A DNA stretch of 64,000 nt from Pandoraea commovens (GCF_902459615.1 NZ_CABPSA010000009.1:186001-250000); one strand, 5' to 3'; counted from the first letter of the stretch, positions 27,672-40,886 are shown. Numbers and translations are program-made. The notes: generated by a model not told the origin, from the letters alone.

Positions 27672-28613
27672 CTACACCCTTGCTACCGGCCGCGCGTCCA
27701 CCTCGCCCGAATACGGCACTTCCGGTAATCCTTGCACGCCGCATCGCACGGCGAAGACGTGACCGTCGTGTTCGTTCGCGTTCGTGCCGGGACGAATCGA
27801 CGTGACGAACAACGTGTCGAAATCGCGTCCGCCGAACGCACACATCGACGGCTTCGACACTGGCAACACGATCTCACGGTCCAGCACACCCACCGGTGTG
27901 AAGCGCAGCAACCGGCTGCCGTCGTTGGCGCACGTCCAGTAACACCCGTCGGCGTCGACGGCTGCGCCATCGGGGCGCCCCGGGTACTGGTTCATGTCGA
28001 CGAACAGACGCCGGTTGCGAATCGCGCCGCTGTCGGCATCGAAATCGAACGCCCACACGCGACGCACCGTCGGATGCGAATCGCTCAGATACATCGTGCG
28101 GCTGTCTGGCGAGAAGCCTAGACCGTTCTGTGTGACGAGTCCATCAACGAGCGGCGCGGACAGTCCGTCCTTTGCATCGAAGCGATAGAGCGATCCGGCG
28201 TCGCTCGCGAGCGACATATCCGCCACCATCGTGCCCGCCCAGAAGCGGCCCTGACGGTCGCAACGTCCATCGTTGAAACGCATGCCCGAGGCCGGAAATT
28301 CGGGGGCAGCCAGACGCGTCCACGCTGACGCGGCCACGTCGCCTGGCGCACCCAGCCGTACCGCGAACACCCCCGTCTCACACGCGGCGAGCAACGTGCC
28401 CGCCGTGTCGAACGAGAAGCACGCGACCTGCTCGGGGAACGTCCACTGACGGTGTTCGCCGTCGGCGGGTGTCACGCGATGCAGTTGCTTTGCCGGGATG
28501 TCGACCCAGTAGAGCGCCTGTTCGTCGGCACGCCAGAGCGGGCTTTCGCCGACCGCGTGAGGTGTCTCGCGCGACGGCTCCAGCCGTTCGATGGAGACTC
28601 CGGCCACACTCAC
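27672..28613 (-). CDS. SMP-30/gluconolactonase-family lactonase (likely aldarolactone hydrolase)
   Basis: A 313-residue six-bladed beta-propeller lactonase of the SGL family. Motifs are 'GESPLWRADEQALYWVDIPA' with the metal-binding glutamate, 'MRFNDGRCDRQGRFWAGTMV', 'NGLGFSPDSRTMYLSDSHPT' with the catalytic aspartate region, and 'GRPDGAAVDADGCYWTCAND'. The start is a GTG at 28613 that overlaps the stop of the uronate dehydrogenase gene (GTGA). Beside a uronate dehydrogenase, the likely substrate is the aldarolactone it forms; this is inference from context. Confidence 0.88.
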   Translation of the reverse strand: MSVAGVSIERLEPSRETPHAVGESPLWRADEQALYWVDIPAKQLHRVTPADGEHRQWTFPEQVACFSFDTAGTLLAACETGVFAVRLGAPGDVAASAWTRLAAPEFPASGMRFNDGRCDRQGRFWAGTMVADMSLASDAGSLYRFDAKDGLSAPLVDGLVTQNGLGFSPDSRTMYLSDSHPTVRRVWAFDFDADSGAIRNRRLFVDMNQYPGRPDGAAVDADGCYWTCANDGSRLLRFTPVGVLDREIVLPVSKPSMCAFGGRDFDTLFVTSIRPGTNANEHDGHVFAVRCGVQGLPEVPYSGEVDARPVARV

Positions 28614-29434
28614 GCCTTCGGCTCCATCGGCCCCATCAACACGAACGGGCCGCCCTGGAAGCGTTGCGTCCAGTCGTCCATTTGCGGATCGGGCGCTTTG
28701 GCCGGGAACAGACCGGCGAACTCGGCCGAACTGTCTTGCGGACGGAAGCCGAGGAATGCCGCCTTGGTGTTGTCGACCCACAGCGTCGGGTTATCCGACA
28801 CGCCGTAAACGATCGCGTGGCCGACGCGATTCGTGAATAGCGAGCAACGCACGAGTTCGACAAAGTCGCGGTAGCTCAGATACGTCACCATCATGCGCGG
28901 ATTCTTCGGCTGCTCGAACGACGAGCCGATGCGAAGACACACGGTCTCGAGGCCGAAGCGGTCGAAGTAGTAGCGCGAAAGGTCTTCGCCGAAGCACTTC
29001 GAAATGCCGTACATGCCGTCCGGGCGATGCGGGGCGTCGACGTCGAGCACTTCCGTCACGGGATGGAAGCCGACGGCGTGGTTCGAGCTGGCGTAGACGA
29101 TGCGCTTCACGCCTTGCTTCTGCGCGGCGCTGTAGACGTTGTACAGACCGAGGATGTTCGCTTGCAGGATGTCGTCGAACGGCGCTTCGACGGACACGCC
29201 GCCGAGGTGCACCAGCGCATCGACGCCTTCGAGCAGCGCATGCACGGCCGCACGGTCGGCGAGGTCGACCTGCATCGACTCTTCGTGCGCCGCAGTGTCG
29301 GTGATCGGCACGATGTCGCTTACGCGCACGATGTCCGCCCACTCCGCGAGCTTGCCGCGCAGTTGTTTGCCAAGGTTGCCCGCTGCTCCAGTCAGCAGAA
29401 GACGACGGAAGGGTTTGCCGGAAGGCTGGCTCAT
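28610..29434 (-). CDS. udh: NAD-dependent uronate dehydrogenase
   Basis: A 274-residue SDR (extended type) matching Udh, which oxidises glucuronate or galacturonate to the aldarolactone. It opens MSQPSGKPFRRLLLTGAAGN, with the NAD motif 'LLTGAAGNLGKQLR'. The active site has 'RIVYASSNHAVGFHP' and the YxxxK motif in 'GMYGISKCFGEDLSRYYFDR'. Late motifs are 'LRIGSSFEQPKNPRMMVTYL' and 'VGHAIVYGVSDNPTLWVDNT'. The upstream leader has a 10-bp tandem repeat containing the ribosome binding site. It overlaps the lactonase gene and follows the MFS transporter gene by 121 bp, fitting a uronate uptake and oxidation operon. Confidence 0.86.
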   Translation of the reverse strand: MSQPSGKPFRRLLLTGAAGNLGKQLRGKLAEWADIVRVSDIVPITDTAAHEESMQVDLADRAAVHALLEGVDALVHLGGVSVEAPFDDILQANILGLYNVYSAAQKQGVKRIVYASSNHAVGFHPVTEVLDVDAPHRPDGMYGISKCFGEDLSRYYFDRFGLETVCLRIGSSFEQPKNPRMMVTYLSYRDFVELVRCSLFTNRVGHAIVYGVSDNPTLWVDNTKAAFLGFRPQDSSAEFAGLFPAKAPDPQMDDWTQRFQGGPFVLMGPMEPKA

Positions 29435-29436
29435 AG

Positions 29437-29466
29437 TGATCCTTATTGTTCCTGATTGTTCCTGAT
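29437..29466 (-). repeat. Three-copy 10-bp tandem repeat that carries the udh ribosome binding site
   Basis: Read on the minus strand, ATCAGGAACA occurs twice in tandem and is followed by a variant ATAAGGATCA, which ends two bases before the udh ATG. Each copy has an AGGA; the last supplies the Shine-Dalgarno site. Seen directly. Confidence 0.85.
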
Positions 29467-29486
29467 TCATCGGTACAACAAAACCG

Positions 29487-29528
29487 ACGCCGCGCCGCAC
29501 ACCCAAGGGGGAGTGTGCAGCGCGGCGT
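29487..29528. other. Strong hairpin in the gap between the MFS and udh genes
   Basis: An inverted repeat with arms ACGCCGCGC + GCACAC and GTGTGC + GCGCGGCGT, a single mismatch on each side and a ten-base loop. It has no T-tract on either strand. It lies between the transporter stop (29556) and the udh start (29434), so it may stabilise mRNA ends or attenuate transcription. A function is inferred only from position. Confidence 0.7.
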
Positions 29529-29555
29529 ACGCTAAATCTTCAAACGTCTCGCTGG

Positions 29556-30881
29556 CTACGCATTGGCAGTCCGGTTGACCTCGATGCCAGCGCCCTTGCG
29601 TGTCTGTACCGGCGACGGCGTGGCCGTGCCCGTGATGTGCGGCTTGACCACCGTCCACAGAATCACCGCGCCGATCAGATCGCCCAGCCCCAGCGCCACG
29701 AAGAACGGCGCGTAGCCGACCGCCGTCACGAACGTGCCGATCACCAGCGTGAAGAGCAGGTTGCCGATCCCGGCGGACAGCCCCGCCAGACCGGTGACCG
29801 TCGCCACTTCGTTGCGCTGGAACAGGTCGGCCGACATCGAGATCACGGTGACGGAGAGCGTCTGGTGCGCGAAGCCGCCGAGGCACAACAGGAAGATCGC
29901 CATCATCGGATCTTTCACGAAGCCCACACCGCACATCGCCGTCATGATGATCGCGCCGATGGTGAACACGACACGCTTGCCGTTGAAGATCGTGATCTTG
30001 AAGTGCTTGTTCAGCCACACCGATACCGTGCCGCCCATCAGGCACCCGATATCGGCCGCGACGAACGGCAGCCACGCGGTCGCGGCGATCGTCTTCAGAT
30101 CGAAACCGCGTGCCTGATTGAGGTACAACGGCATCCAGAACACGATCGTGCCCCACACCGGATCGGCAAAGAAGCGCGGCAGCGCGATACCCCAGAAGTT
30201 GCGCTGACGCAGGATCGAGCCGAGGTTCGGCTTGCGGGCATCGGCGGCAGCGTCGACCACACGGCCTTCGTTGATGTAATCGGACTCGGCCTGCGAGAGC
30301 GCCGGGTGATCGGTCGGGTGACGATAGAACACGAACCACAGCACGCCCCACACGAGACCGAGCGCACCGGCGATGACGAATGCCGTCTCCCAGTTGTAGC
30401 GCAGGATCGACCACGCGATCAGCGGCGGCGCGAGGATCGCACCGATGGACGTGCCGATGTTGAAGATGCCCGCCGCGAGCGCGCGCTCCTTCGACGGGAA
30501 CCAGAACGCAGCGGCACGCATGCCCGCCGGGATGAACGACGCTTCGGCAAGACCCAGCAGACCGCGCAGCACAAACAGCCCGACCCAGCCGTCGGCCAGA
30601 CCGTGCAGCATGCACACCACCGACCACATCACACCGCACAGCAGGAAGCCCAGACGCAGGCCGATACGGTCCATCAGATAGCCGGTGATGGGGGCACCGA
30701 TCGGATACAACACAAGGAATGCGCCCGTGATCCAGCCGTACTGCTGGGTCGTGATGTGGAGATCCTTCATCACCGTGGGGGCGGCTACGGCAAGCGAGCT
30801 GCGTGCGAGGTAGTTCATGACGGTGCCGAGCGTCAGCAGTCCGATCATCCACCAGCGCAGGCCTTTGATCTTCAGTGCCAT
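29556..30881 (-). CDS. MFS transporter of the hexuronate/glucarate (ACS) type
   Basis: A 441-residue twelve-helix carrier. It opens MALKIKGLRWWMIGLLTLGT, with 'VMNYLARSSLAVAAPTVMKD' in the first helix, as in the ExuT/GudP anion:cation symporter group (usual first-helix motif NYxDRxxxxxA). Motif A is 'GYLMDRIGLRLGFLLCGVMW', and 'WFPSKERALAAGIFNIGTSI' follows. The second half has 'WLPFVAADIGCLMGGTVSVW'. It heads the operon with udh and the lactonase, so import of galacturonate or glucuronate is likely. The upstream region has unusual repeats described separately. Confidence 0.87.
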   Translation of the reverse strand: MALKIKGLRWWMIGLLTLGTVMNYLARSSLAVAAPTVMKDLHITTQQYGWITGAFLVLYPIGAPITGYLMDRIGLRLGFLLCGVMWSVVCMLHGLADGWVGLFVLRGLLGLAEASFIPAGMRAAAFWFPSKERALAAGIFNIGTSIGAILAPPLIAWSILRYNWETAFVIAGALGLVWGVLWFVFYRHPTDHPALSQAESDYINEGRVVDAAADARKPNLGSILRQRNFWGIALPRFFADPVWGTIVFWMPLYLNQARGFDLKTIAATAWLPFVAADIGCLMGGTVSVWLNKHFKITIFNGKRVVFTIGAIIMTAMCGVGFVKDPMMAIFLLCLGGFAHQTLSVTVISMSADLFQRNEVATVTGLAGLSAGIGNLLFTLVIGTFVTAVGYAPFFVALGLGDLIGAVILWTVVKPHITGTATPSPVQTRKGAGIEVNRTANA

Positions 30882-31058
30882 GATGGTTGTCTCTCTTCCG
30901 TGGATATTTTTATGGCAAGCATCACGCTTGCTTGGAGAGGCATCCTACGTGAGACGATGTACGATGACAATGAAAGATTACGCGGTTTACGGATAATCCC
31001 TAGTCTTTCGACGGATTCACCATCGCAGCGCTACAAGCCTTATAAGTATTGAAGTTTG

Positions 31059-31087
31059 CACATGTTGGGAGAGTTATCCCACATGTG
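31059..31087. promoter_or_regulatory. Imperfect palindrome, candidate operator
   Basis: CACATGT(T)GGGA and TCCCACATGTG face each other across GAGTTA, with one bulged T. It lies about 180 bp upstream of the hexuronate-type MFS start. There is no T-tract, so it is more like an operator than a terminator. The regulator is unknown. Confidence 0.45.
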
Positions 31088-31097
31088 AATGTGCGCA

Positions 31098-31122
31098 AAT
31101 GACGTCTTGTTGTATGACGTCT
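31098..31122. repeat. Direct repeat pair ATGACGTCTT
   Basis: Two copies of ATGACGTCTT, each containing the palindromic GACGTC core, are separated by five bases (start-to-start spacing 15 bp). They lie immediately beside the palindrome at 31059-31087. Candidate regulator binding sites for the uronate operon. Confidence 0.6.
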
Positions 31123-31199
31123 TATATTTAGCCGCCTACAGAATTTCGGCGACTGGCGGGATCGCAACGGACCGCAGGCCGCGCAGGAGGAACAGGCAA

Positions 31200-31232
31200 G
31201 AAAAAACCGCCCGGACGTTTCCATCCGGACGG
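31200..31232 (-). terminator. Intrinsic terminator downstream of gltBD
   Basis: On the minus strand CCGTCCGGA and TCCGGGCGG form a stem with one G-U pair, followed by TTTTTT (complement of 31201-31206). It lies about 140 bp past the gltD stop. Confidence 0.85.
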
Positions 31233-31371
31233 CTTCTTCACAGTGACGCAGATGCCTACCTCCGCGCCCCCTCCTCTCAAATCACAACCACCCCGTATTT
31301 GTGGTTTTGGCAGGCATACACCTGCGCGCACCCGAAGGTGCGCCGATCCAACCTACGCAACTTAGTCAGAC

Positions 31372-32838
31372 TTAGCGCGGCAGTTCCGAATGGCCCATCA
31401 GGAACTCGTCCACGGCACGGGCGCACTGACGGCCTTCGCGAATCGCCCACACCACCAGCGACTGACCGCGACGCACATCGCCGGCCGCGAACACCTTCGG
31501 CAGGTTCGTCGTGTAGGCGCGCTCGCCTTCGGTCGAGGCACGCACGTTGCCGCGCGCATCCTTGTCCACGCCGAACGCGTCGAGCACCGTTTGCAGCGGC
31601 GAGACGAAGCCCATCGCGAGCAGCACGAGGTCGGCCTTCAGTTCGAACTCCGAGCCCGGCACTTCCTGCATCTTGCCGTCCTTCCATTCGAGACGCACGG
31701 CGATCAGCTTTTCGACCTTGCCGTTCTTGCCTTCGAAGCGCTTCGTGGCCACCGACCAGTCGCGCTCGCAGCCCTCTTCGTGGCTCGACGACGTGCGCAG
31801 CTTGGTCGGCCAGTACGGCCACACCATCGGCTTGTTTTCCTGCTCCGGCGGTTGCGGCAGCAGTTCGAACTGCGTGACCGCCTTCGCGCCGTGACGGTTC
31901 GACGTGCCCACGCAATCCGAGCCGGTGTCGCCACCGCCGATCACGATCACGTTCTTGCCCGTCGCCAGCATCTGGTTCGCCAGCTTGTCGCCCGCGTTGA
32001 CCTTGTTTTGCTGCGGCAGGAATTCCATCGCGTAATGGATGCCTTCGAGCTCGCGGCCCGGCACCGGCAGATCGCGCGGCTGTTCCGCACCGCCTGCGAT
32101 GACCACGGCATCAAACTGCGCCTGCAACTGGTCCGGCGTGATCGTCTCTTTCGAGAAGTTGTTGATGTGCGCTTCGGGGGCCTCTTTGCCCACGTAGACG
32201 CCAGTGCGGAACGTCACGCCTTCGGCTTCCATCTGGCGCATGCGGCGATCGATCAGCCACTTCTCCAGCTTGAAGTCGGGGATGCCGTAACGCAGCAGGC
32301 CGCCCACGCGATCGTTCTTCTCGAACACGGTGACGTCGTGGCCGACGCGCGCGAGTTGCTGCGCGACCGCCATGCCCGCGGGACCGGAGCCGACGACGGC
32401 GACCGTCTTGCCTGTCTTGTGCTTCGCCGGTTGCGGCTCGACCCAGCCTTCGCTCCAGGCCTTGTCGATGATCGCGTGCTCGATCGACTTGATGCCCACT
32501 GCGTCGCTGTTGATGTTCAGCGTGCAGGCCGCTTCACACGGCGCGGGGCAGATACGTCCCGTGAATTCAGGGAAGTTATTGGTCGAGTGCAAGACCGAGA
32601 TGGCCGACTTCCAGTCCTGGCGATACACCAGATCGTTGAAGTCGGGAATGATGTTGTTGACCGGGCAACCGTTGTTGCAGAACGGAATGCCGCAGTCCAT
32701 GCAGCGTGCGCCCTGCACCTTTGCCTGATCGTCGGAGAGCGCGAGCACGAACTCCTTGTAGTGCTTCACGCGTGCCAGCGGTGCTTCGTAAGACTCGCTC
32801 TGGCGCTCGAATTCGAGAAAACCTGTGACCTTGCCCAT
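31372..32838 (-). CDS. gltD: Glutamate synthase (NADPH) small subunit GltD
   Basis: A 488-residue iron-sulfur flavoprotein that passes electrons from NADPH to GltB. The N-terminal Fe-S region has '[19 protein letters not shown]' and '[14 protein letters not shown]'. The FAD motif is '[20 protein letters not shown]', and the NADPH motif is '[20 protein letters not shown]'. A late '[20 protein letters not shown]' closes the FAD site. It follows gltB by 98 bp and is ended by the terminator at 31200-31232. Confidence 0.97.
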   Translation of the reverse strand: MGKVTGFLEFERQSESYEAPLARVKHYKEFVLALSDDQAKVQGARCMDCGIPFCNNGCPVNNIIPDFNDLVYRQDWKSAISVLHSTNNFPEFTGRICPAPCEAACTLNINSDAVGIKSIEHAIIDKAWSEGWVEPQPAKHKTGKTVAVVGSGPAGMAVAQQLARVGHDVTVFEKNDRVGGLLRYGIPDFKLEKWLIDRRMRQMEAEGVTFRTGVYVGKEAPEAHINNFSKETITPDQLQAQFDAVVIAGGAEQPRDLPVPGRELEGIHYAMEFLPQQNKVNAGDKLANQMLATGKNVIVIGGGDTGSDCVGTSNRHGAKAVTQFELLPQPPEQENKPMVWPYWPTKLRTSSSHEEGCERDWSVATKRFEGKNGKVEKLIAVRLEWKDGKMQEVPGSEFELKADLVLLAMGFVSPLQTVLDAFGVDKDARGNVRASTEGERAYTTNLPKVFAAGDVRRGQSLVVWAIREGRQCARAVDEFLMGHSELPR

Positions 32839-32936
32839 GTTTCTTCAGTCGGAAAGTTTTGTGGTTACCGTGCCTCACCCGCGCGCGGCACGCCTGCGGG
32901 GCCCTCACCCCGCGCGGCGTGACCGCGCCAGCAGAT

Positions 32937-37670
<4,734 letters not shown>

Positions 37671-37890
37671 GAGTTACACCGTCTCTTGGCGAGGCCGCCG
37701 CGCGCATGATCGTCGCGGTCGACCGGGTTAAGTGGGGTTGGCCGGGCGGGCCAGAACTGCGGATTCGCACGCGTCGAAGGTCGTTCTCGGGCGTCGCCAC
37801 AGGGCGCCGACTCAGCGCGCACGGTTTTCCGCATCGCACCAATCGGCCGAAGTTGGAATATACGCCATGAAATTCACAATGACAAAAGAA

Positions 37891-37956
37891 TTTAATGGGG
37901 TCAGATTCCAATTAAAAACCGCACCAAAAGAAGGCTTGATTTTATTGGGGTCAGAT
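37891..37956 (+). repeat. Two copies of a RAYT-associated GGGGTCAGAT repeat
   Basis: TTTAATGGGGTCAGAT (37891-37906) and TTTATTGGGGTCAGAT (37941-37956) are 15/16 identical and exactly 50 bp apart. GGGGTCAGA-type elements are known companions of REP-associated tyrosine transposases, and such a gene lies about 100 bp to the right. Confidence 0.75.
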
Positions 37957-38026
37957 GGATTTCATGCGACGAAGATTTGACAGAAAAATCTTTAATTTCA
38001 ACCGCTTGGAGAGCTTACTGGGGGAA

Positions 38027-38050
38027 CGACAGGCCGGAACCGGCCTGTCG
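38027..38050. repeat. Perfect 11-bp inverted repeat (REP-like hairpin)
   Basis: Arms CGACAGGCCGG and CCGGCCTGTCG are perfectly complementary across an AA loop. It lies ten bp beyond the stop codon of the RAYT gene. No T-tract follows on either strand, so it is more probably the RAYT hairpin substrate or an mRNA-end stabiliser than a terminator. Confidence 0.7.
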
Positions 38051-38060
38051 GATTCTTGCG

Positions 38061-38762
38061 TCAGGGGGCATTGGGTGCCGGTTTGCGGGGACGCCCGCGC
38101 GTGAGTGGACTCACCCGGCGATTCGCGGCGAGCGACATTCTCGCCTGATATTCGGGACCGCCGAGCAGCCATCCCTTCTGCGTCGCTGTACGCAGTGCGT
38201 CGACCTCATGCGCTGGCAGGGGGATCGAGAACCCCTCCGCGTAAGCGCGCTGACGCTCGAACGGCGTGTTGCCCAATTCCCAATAGAGCGCGTGGTCCGT
38301 CACGAGGCTATCGACCGTCAAACCGACGTGATGGTTGTAACTCGACCACAGGTAATTACCCGGGGCGTCGACCAGACCGGCACGAACGGGATTGAGCTCG
38401 ACATAGCGGCTAGCGAGTAACAGATAGTGCTCCGCCTCGATCACCGTGGCGCGATATCGGCCCTCCCACAACGTGCCCGTGCGCTGATGGCGTCGGTTGA
38501 AATAAAGCACGTAATAGCGGCCAACCGCCTGCAACGTGGCGGGCAGACTTCGCTCGTCGGAGGGCGTCGCGACCAGATGCAGATGATTCGGCATCATGCA
38601 CCAGGCGTGGATGGCCAGGCCGTTGGCACGTGCGGCGTCGCGCAGACGGTCGTGGAACACGCGCCGGTCCTCGTCGTCGACGAAGATAGCCTGTCGGTTA
38701 TTGCCCCGCAGAATCACGTGCTGCGGCTGACGCGGAATGAAGAGTCTCGGTAATCGGGCCAT
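38061..38762 (-). CDS. REP-associated tyrosine transposase (RAYT), IS200-like Y1 family
   Basis: A 233-residue HUH-family nuclease. It opens MARLPRLFIPRQPQHVILRG; the HUH histidines are H60 and H62 in 'HAWCMMPNHLHLVATPSDER', and the catalytic tyrosine is probably Y120 in 'LLASRYVELNPVRAGLV'. 'QRTGTLWEGRYRATVIEAEH' is another hallmark of this family. Single-copy RAYTs act on REP hairpins rather than moving as IS elements, and the flanks here carry GGGGTCAGAT repeats and a hairpin but no IS ends. The neighbouring DNA is AT-richer than average. Confidence 0.9.
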   Translation of the reverse strand: MARLPRLFIPRQPQHVILRGNNRQAIFVDDEDRRVFHDRLRDAARANGLAIHAWCMMPNHLHLVATPSDERSLPATLQAVGRYYVLYFNRRHQRTGTLWEGRYRATVIEAEHYLLLASRYVELNPVRAGLVDAPGNYLWSSYNHHVGLTVDSLVTDHALYWELGNTPFERQRAYAEGFSIPLPAHEVDALRTATQKGWLLGGPEYQARMSLAANRRVSPLTRGRPRKPAPNAP

Positions 38763-38960
38763 GCTGATTCAAATGTAATGCTTTAAAGCTGGACATCACG
38801 ATTTGCGAGAGAGTTTCAACATGAAAAATCTCTTTAAATACTGATATCTAGCTAAACCCCGTTGATTCGTACAAAAGTTCTAGATCCGACGATTGCGCAC
38901 CGAAATCCCAAGCGCATAATGCATCGAAAAATAAATAAATAATCTTGGGAGGAAAGACAA

Positions 38961-39809
38961 ATGACAACTCGGACCTATCGGTCCGCGGCGTGCTTATGCG
39001 CGCTCGGACTCGGCATTTCCCTGGCGTCCACCAGCGCCAGTGCACAACAAGCAGGCGATAACGTCGTCAACCTCGGCTGGTTCCACATCGCCCCGCAGGA
39101 CTCCAGCAAACCGATGACCACCAGCGTCACTCAGGAGGGCCTCACCCCCACGCTCGTGCCATCGAACTTTACTTCACCCGGCAGCGGCGCGAAGGTCAGC
39201 AACGCCGACACTCTCGGGCTCGTCATCACGCACTTCTTTACCGACAACATCGCCTTGCAGACCGTGGCCGGCGTGCCAGCCAAGTTCAAGCTCACCGGAC
39301 AAGGCGTGATTGCGCCACCGGGACTGGCCGGCGCGCTCACGAGTATCGACCTCGGCGCGGCGCAAAACAACCCGATTGTGCAAAGTGTGCGCCAGTGGAG
39401 CCCGGCGCTCGTGCTGCAGTACTACTTTGGACAAGCCAATTCGACGTGGCGCCCTTTTCTGGGTGTCGGTGTGAGTTATACGTTCTTCACGAACGTCAGC
39501 CTCAATCCGAATTTTGAAGCGGCGCTGAATCAGAATTTCGGCAGCGTGCTGTCTTTTACTTCCGGACATAACGGGCCGACGACGGTCGAAGCCAAATCGT
39601 CGGCGTCGTGGCAACCGGTTTTCAACGCCGGTGTTTCTTATGCATTCGACAAGCACTGGGTTGCCAGCGCGTCGGTCTCCTACCTGCCGCTCAAAACCAC
39701 TGCGAACATCAAAATCAAGGCGCAGGACGGAACGGTACTCTCGTCGTCCGATGCCGAAATCAAGCTCAACCCGATTGTGACCTTCGTATCGGTCGGCTAC
39801 AAGTTCTAA
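38961..39809 (+). CDS. OmpW-family outer-membrane protein (first copy)
   Basis: A 282-residue beta-barrel protein. Signal peptide residues 1-28 (MTTRTYRSAACLCALGLGIS, cleavage after ASAQQ or near it). OmpW-family features are 'NLGWFHIAPQDSSKP', 'TLGLVITHFFTDNIALQTVA', 'LQYYFGQANSTWRPFLGVGV' and 'VFNAGVSYAFDKHWVASASV', ending in aromatic 'VGYKF' as needed for Bam assembly. GGGAGGA is the ribosome binding site. It is longer than typical OmpW (about 210) through loop insertions. A second OmpW homologue follows 281 bp downstream. Confidence 0.9.
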   Translation: MTTRTYRSAACLCALGLGISLASTSASAQQAGDNVVNLGWFHIAPQDSSKPMTTSVTQEGLTPTLVPSNFTSPGSGAKVSNADTLGLVITHFFTDNIALQTVAGVPAKFKLTGQGVIAPPGLAGALTSIDLGAAQNNPIVQSVRQWSPALVLQYYFGQANSTWRPFLGVGVSYTFFTNVSLNPNFEAALNQNFGSVLSFTSGHNGPTTVEAKSSASWQPVFNAGVSYAFDKHWVASASVSYLPLKTTANIKIKAQDGTVLSSSDAEIKLNPIVTFVSVGYKF

Positions 39810-39879
39810 ACCCAGCTGGCGGGACGCTAATTGCGTTCCGCTAGTTGCGGCCAGAATATCGGACTCCGCAGTTATTTCC

Positions 39880-39915
39880 GAAAGCGTGCTTGACGTATAA
39901 GGGCACGCTTTTCTT
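39880..39915 (+). terminator. Intrinsic terminator after the first ompW-type gene
   Basis: AAAGCGTGC and GCACGCTTT form a nine-bp stem, with the 3' arm continuing into TTCTTTC. It lies about 70 bp past the stop. Confidence 0.8.
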
Positions 39916-40090
39916 TCGTCCAGCGCTTTTTTCTAAGGGCATTCCATAGGTCGATGCGCGGATACAACACCTTTAGAGCGACACCTCCAGAGTCGCGCTA
40001 TCCGCGAATTTGCACGGTCGGCATAATGGCCCTGAATTTCATTTAACGAAATTCTCGACAATAAAGAATCTTGAGCAGGAGACGAAATCG

Positions 40091-40840
40091 ATGAAGTTGA
40101 AGCATTTGACGATTGCTGCCGCGGCTATGCTGACGGCATCGGGGGCCGCCTTCGCACAGCAAGCTGGGGATACGATGGTCAGCGCAGGCTGGTTCCATCT
40201 CTCGCCCCAGGTTTCGAGTGATCCGCTGCATGTGACTGGATCGAATGTCCCGGGACTGGCAAATCTGGTGAACAGCCGCCTGGGTAACACGGGTGCCAAT
40301 GTCGATGACGCCGACACGCTCGGCCTCACGCTGACCCACTTCTTCACCGACAACATCGCCGTGGAAGGCGTGTTCGGCGTACCGCCGAAGTTCCGCCTGT
40401 ATGGCACGGGCAACCTGGCGCTGCCGGGCGGAGGATCGCTGGCTTCGGCCAAGCAGTGGAGCCCGGCCATCTTGCTGAAGTACTACTTCGGTAAGGCGGG
40501 CGACACGTGGCGTCCGTTCCTCGGTATCGGTGCGAGCTACTTCTGGTACTCGAACATCGAACTGACGCCGGGCTTCCAGCAGCTGGCGAGCGCAAGCCTG
40601 ACCGGCGGTGCCGGCGGCAACACGACGGCTAAACTGACCAACTCGTGGGCACCGGTGTTCAACGCAGGTATTAACTGGAACGTCGACAAGCACTGGACGC
40701 TGGCTTTCTCGGTGTCGTACATCCCGGTGAGCACGACGGCCAAGCTGACGACGACGCGCGGTCCGATCACGACGACCAGCGAAGCGAAGGTCAAGCTGAA
40801 CCCGGTCGTGACGTTCCTGTCGCTCGGCTACCGCTTCTAA
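40091..40840 (+). CDS. OmpW-family outer-membrane protein (second copy)
   Basis: A 249-residue beta-barrel porin-like protein, clearly related to the upstream copy. Signal peptide MKLKHLTIAAAAMLTASGAA with cleavage near AFAQQ. Shared motifs include 'SAGWFHLSPQVSSDP', 'TLGLTLTHFFTDNIAVEGVF', 'LKYYFGKAGDTWRPFLGIGA' and 'VFNAGINWNVDKHWTLAFSV', with terminal 'LGYRF'. GCAGGAGA precedes the ATG at 40091. It has its own terminator (40887-40914), and the region in front may include its own promoter. Confidence 0.92.
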   Translation: MKLKHLTIAAAAMLTASGAAFAQQAGDTMVSAGWFHLSPQVSSDPLHVTGSNVPGLANLVNSRLGNTGANVDDADTLGLTLTHFFTDNIAVEGVFGVPPKFRLYGTGNLALPGGGSLASAKQWSPAILLKYYFGKAGDTWRPFLGIGASYFWYSNIELTPGFQQLASASLTGGAGGNTTAKLTNSWAPVFNAGINWNVDKHWTLAFSVSYIPVSTTAKLTTTRGPITTTSEAKVKLNPVVTFLSLGYRF

Positions 40841-40886
40841 GTCGCCGCACGACGCAAGTTACACCGAGTCGCATCAAGCTGTACTG

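Larger units (their letters stand above)
30882..31371. other. Intergenic region upstream of the uronate operon and downstream of gltD
   Basis: About 490 bp with no supported gene. It holds, from right to left, the gltD terminator (31200-31232), a pair of ATGACGTCTT direct repeats (31098-31122), an imperfect palindrome (31059-31087) and the AT-richer leader of the MFS gene. It must contain the uronate operon promoter. Confidence 0.65.
37671..38060. other. Intergenic region between gltB and the RAYT gene, with REP-like repeats
   Basis: About 390 bp. The gltB-proximal half is GC-rich and should contain the gltBD promoter. The RAYT-proximal half (37865-38010) is noticeably AT-richer than its neighbours and has two TGGGGTCAGAT repeats and one perfect 11-bp inverted repeat, described separately. 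Confidence 0.65.
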
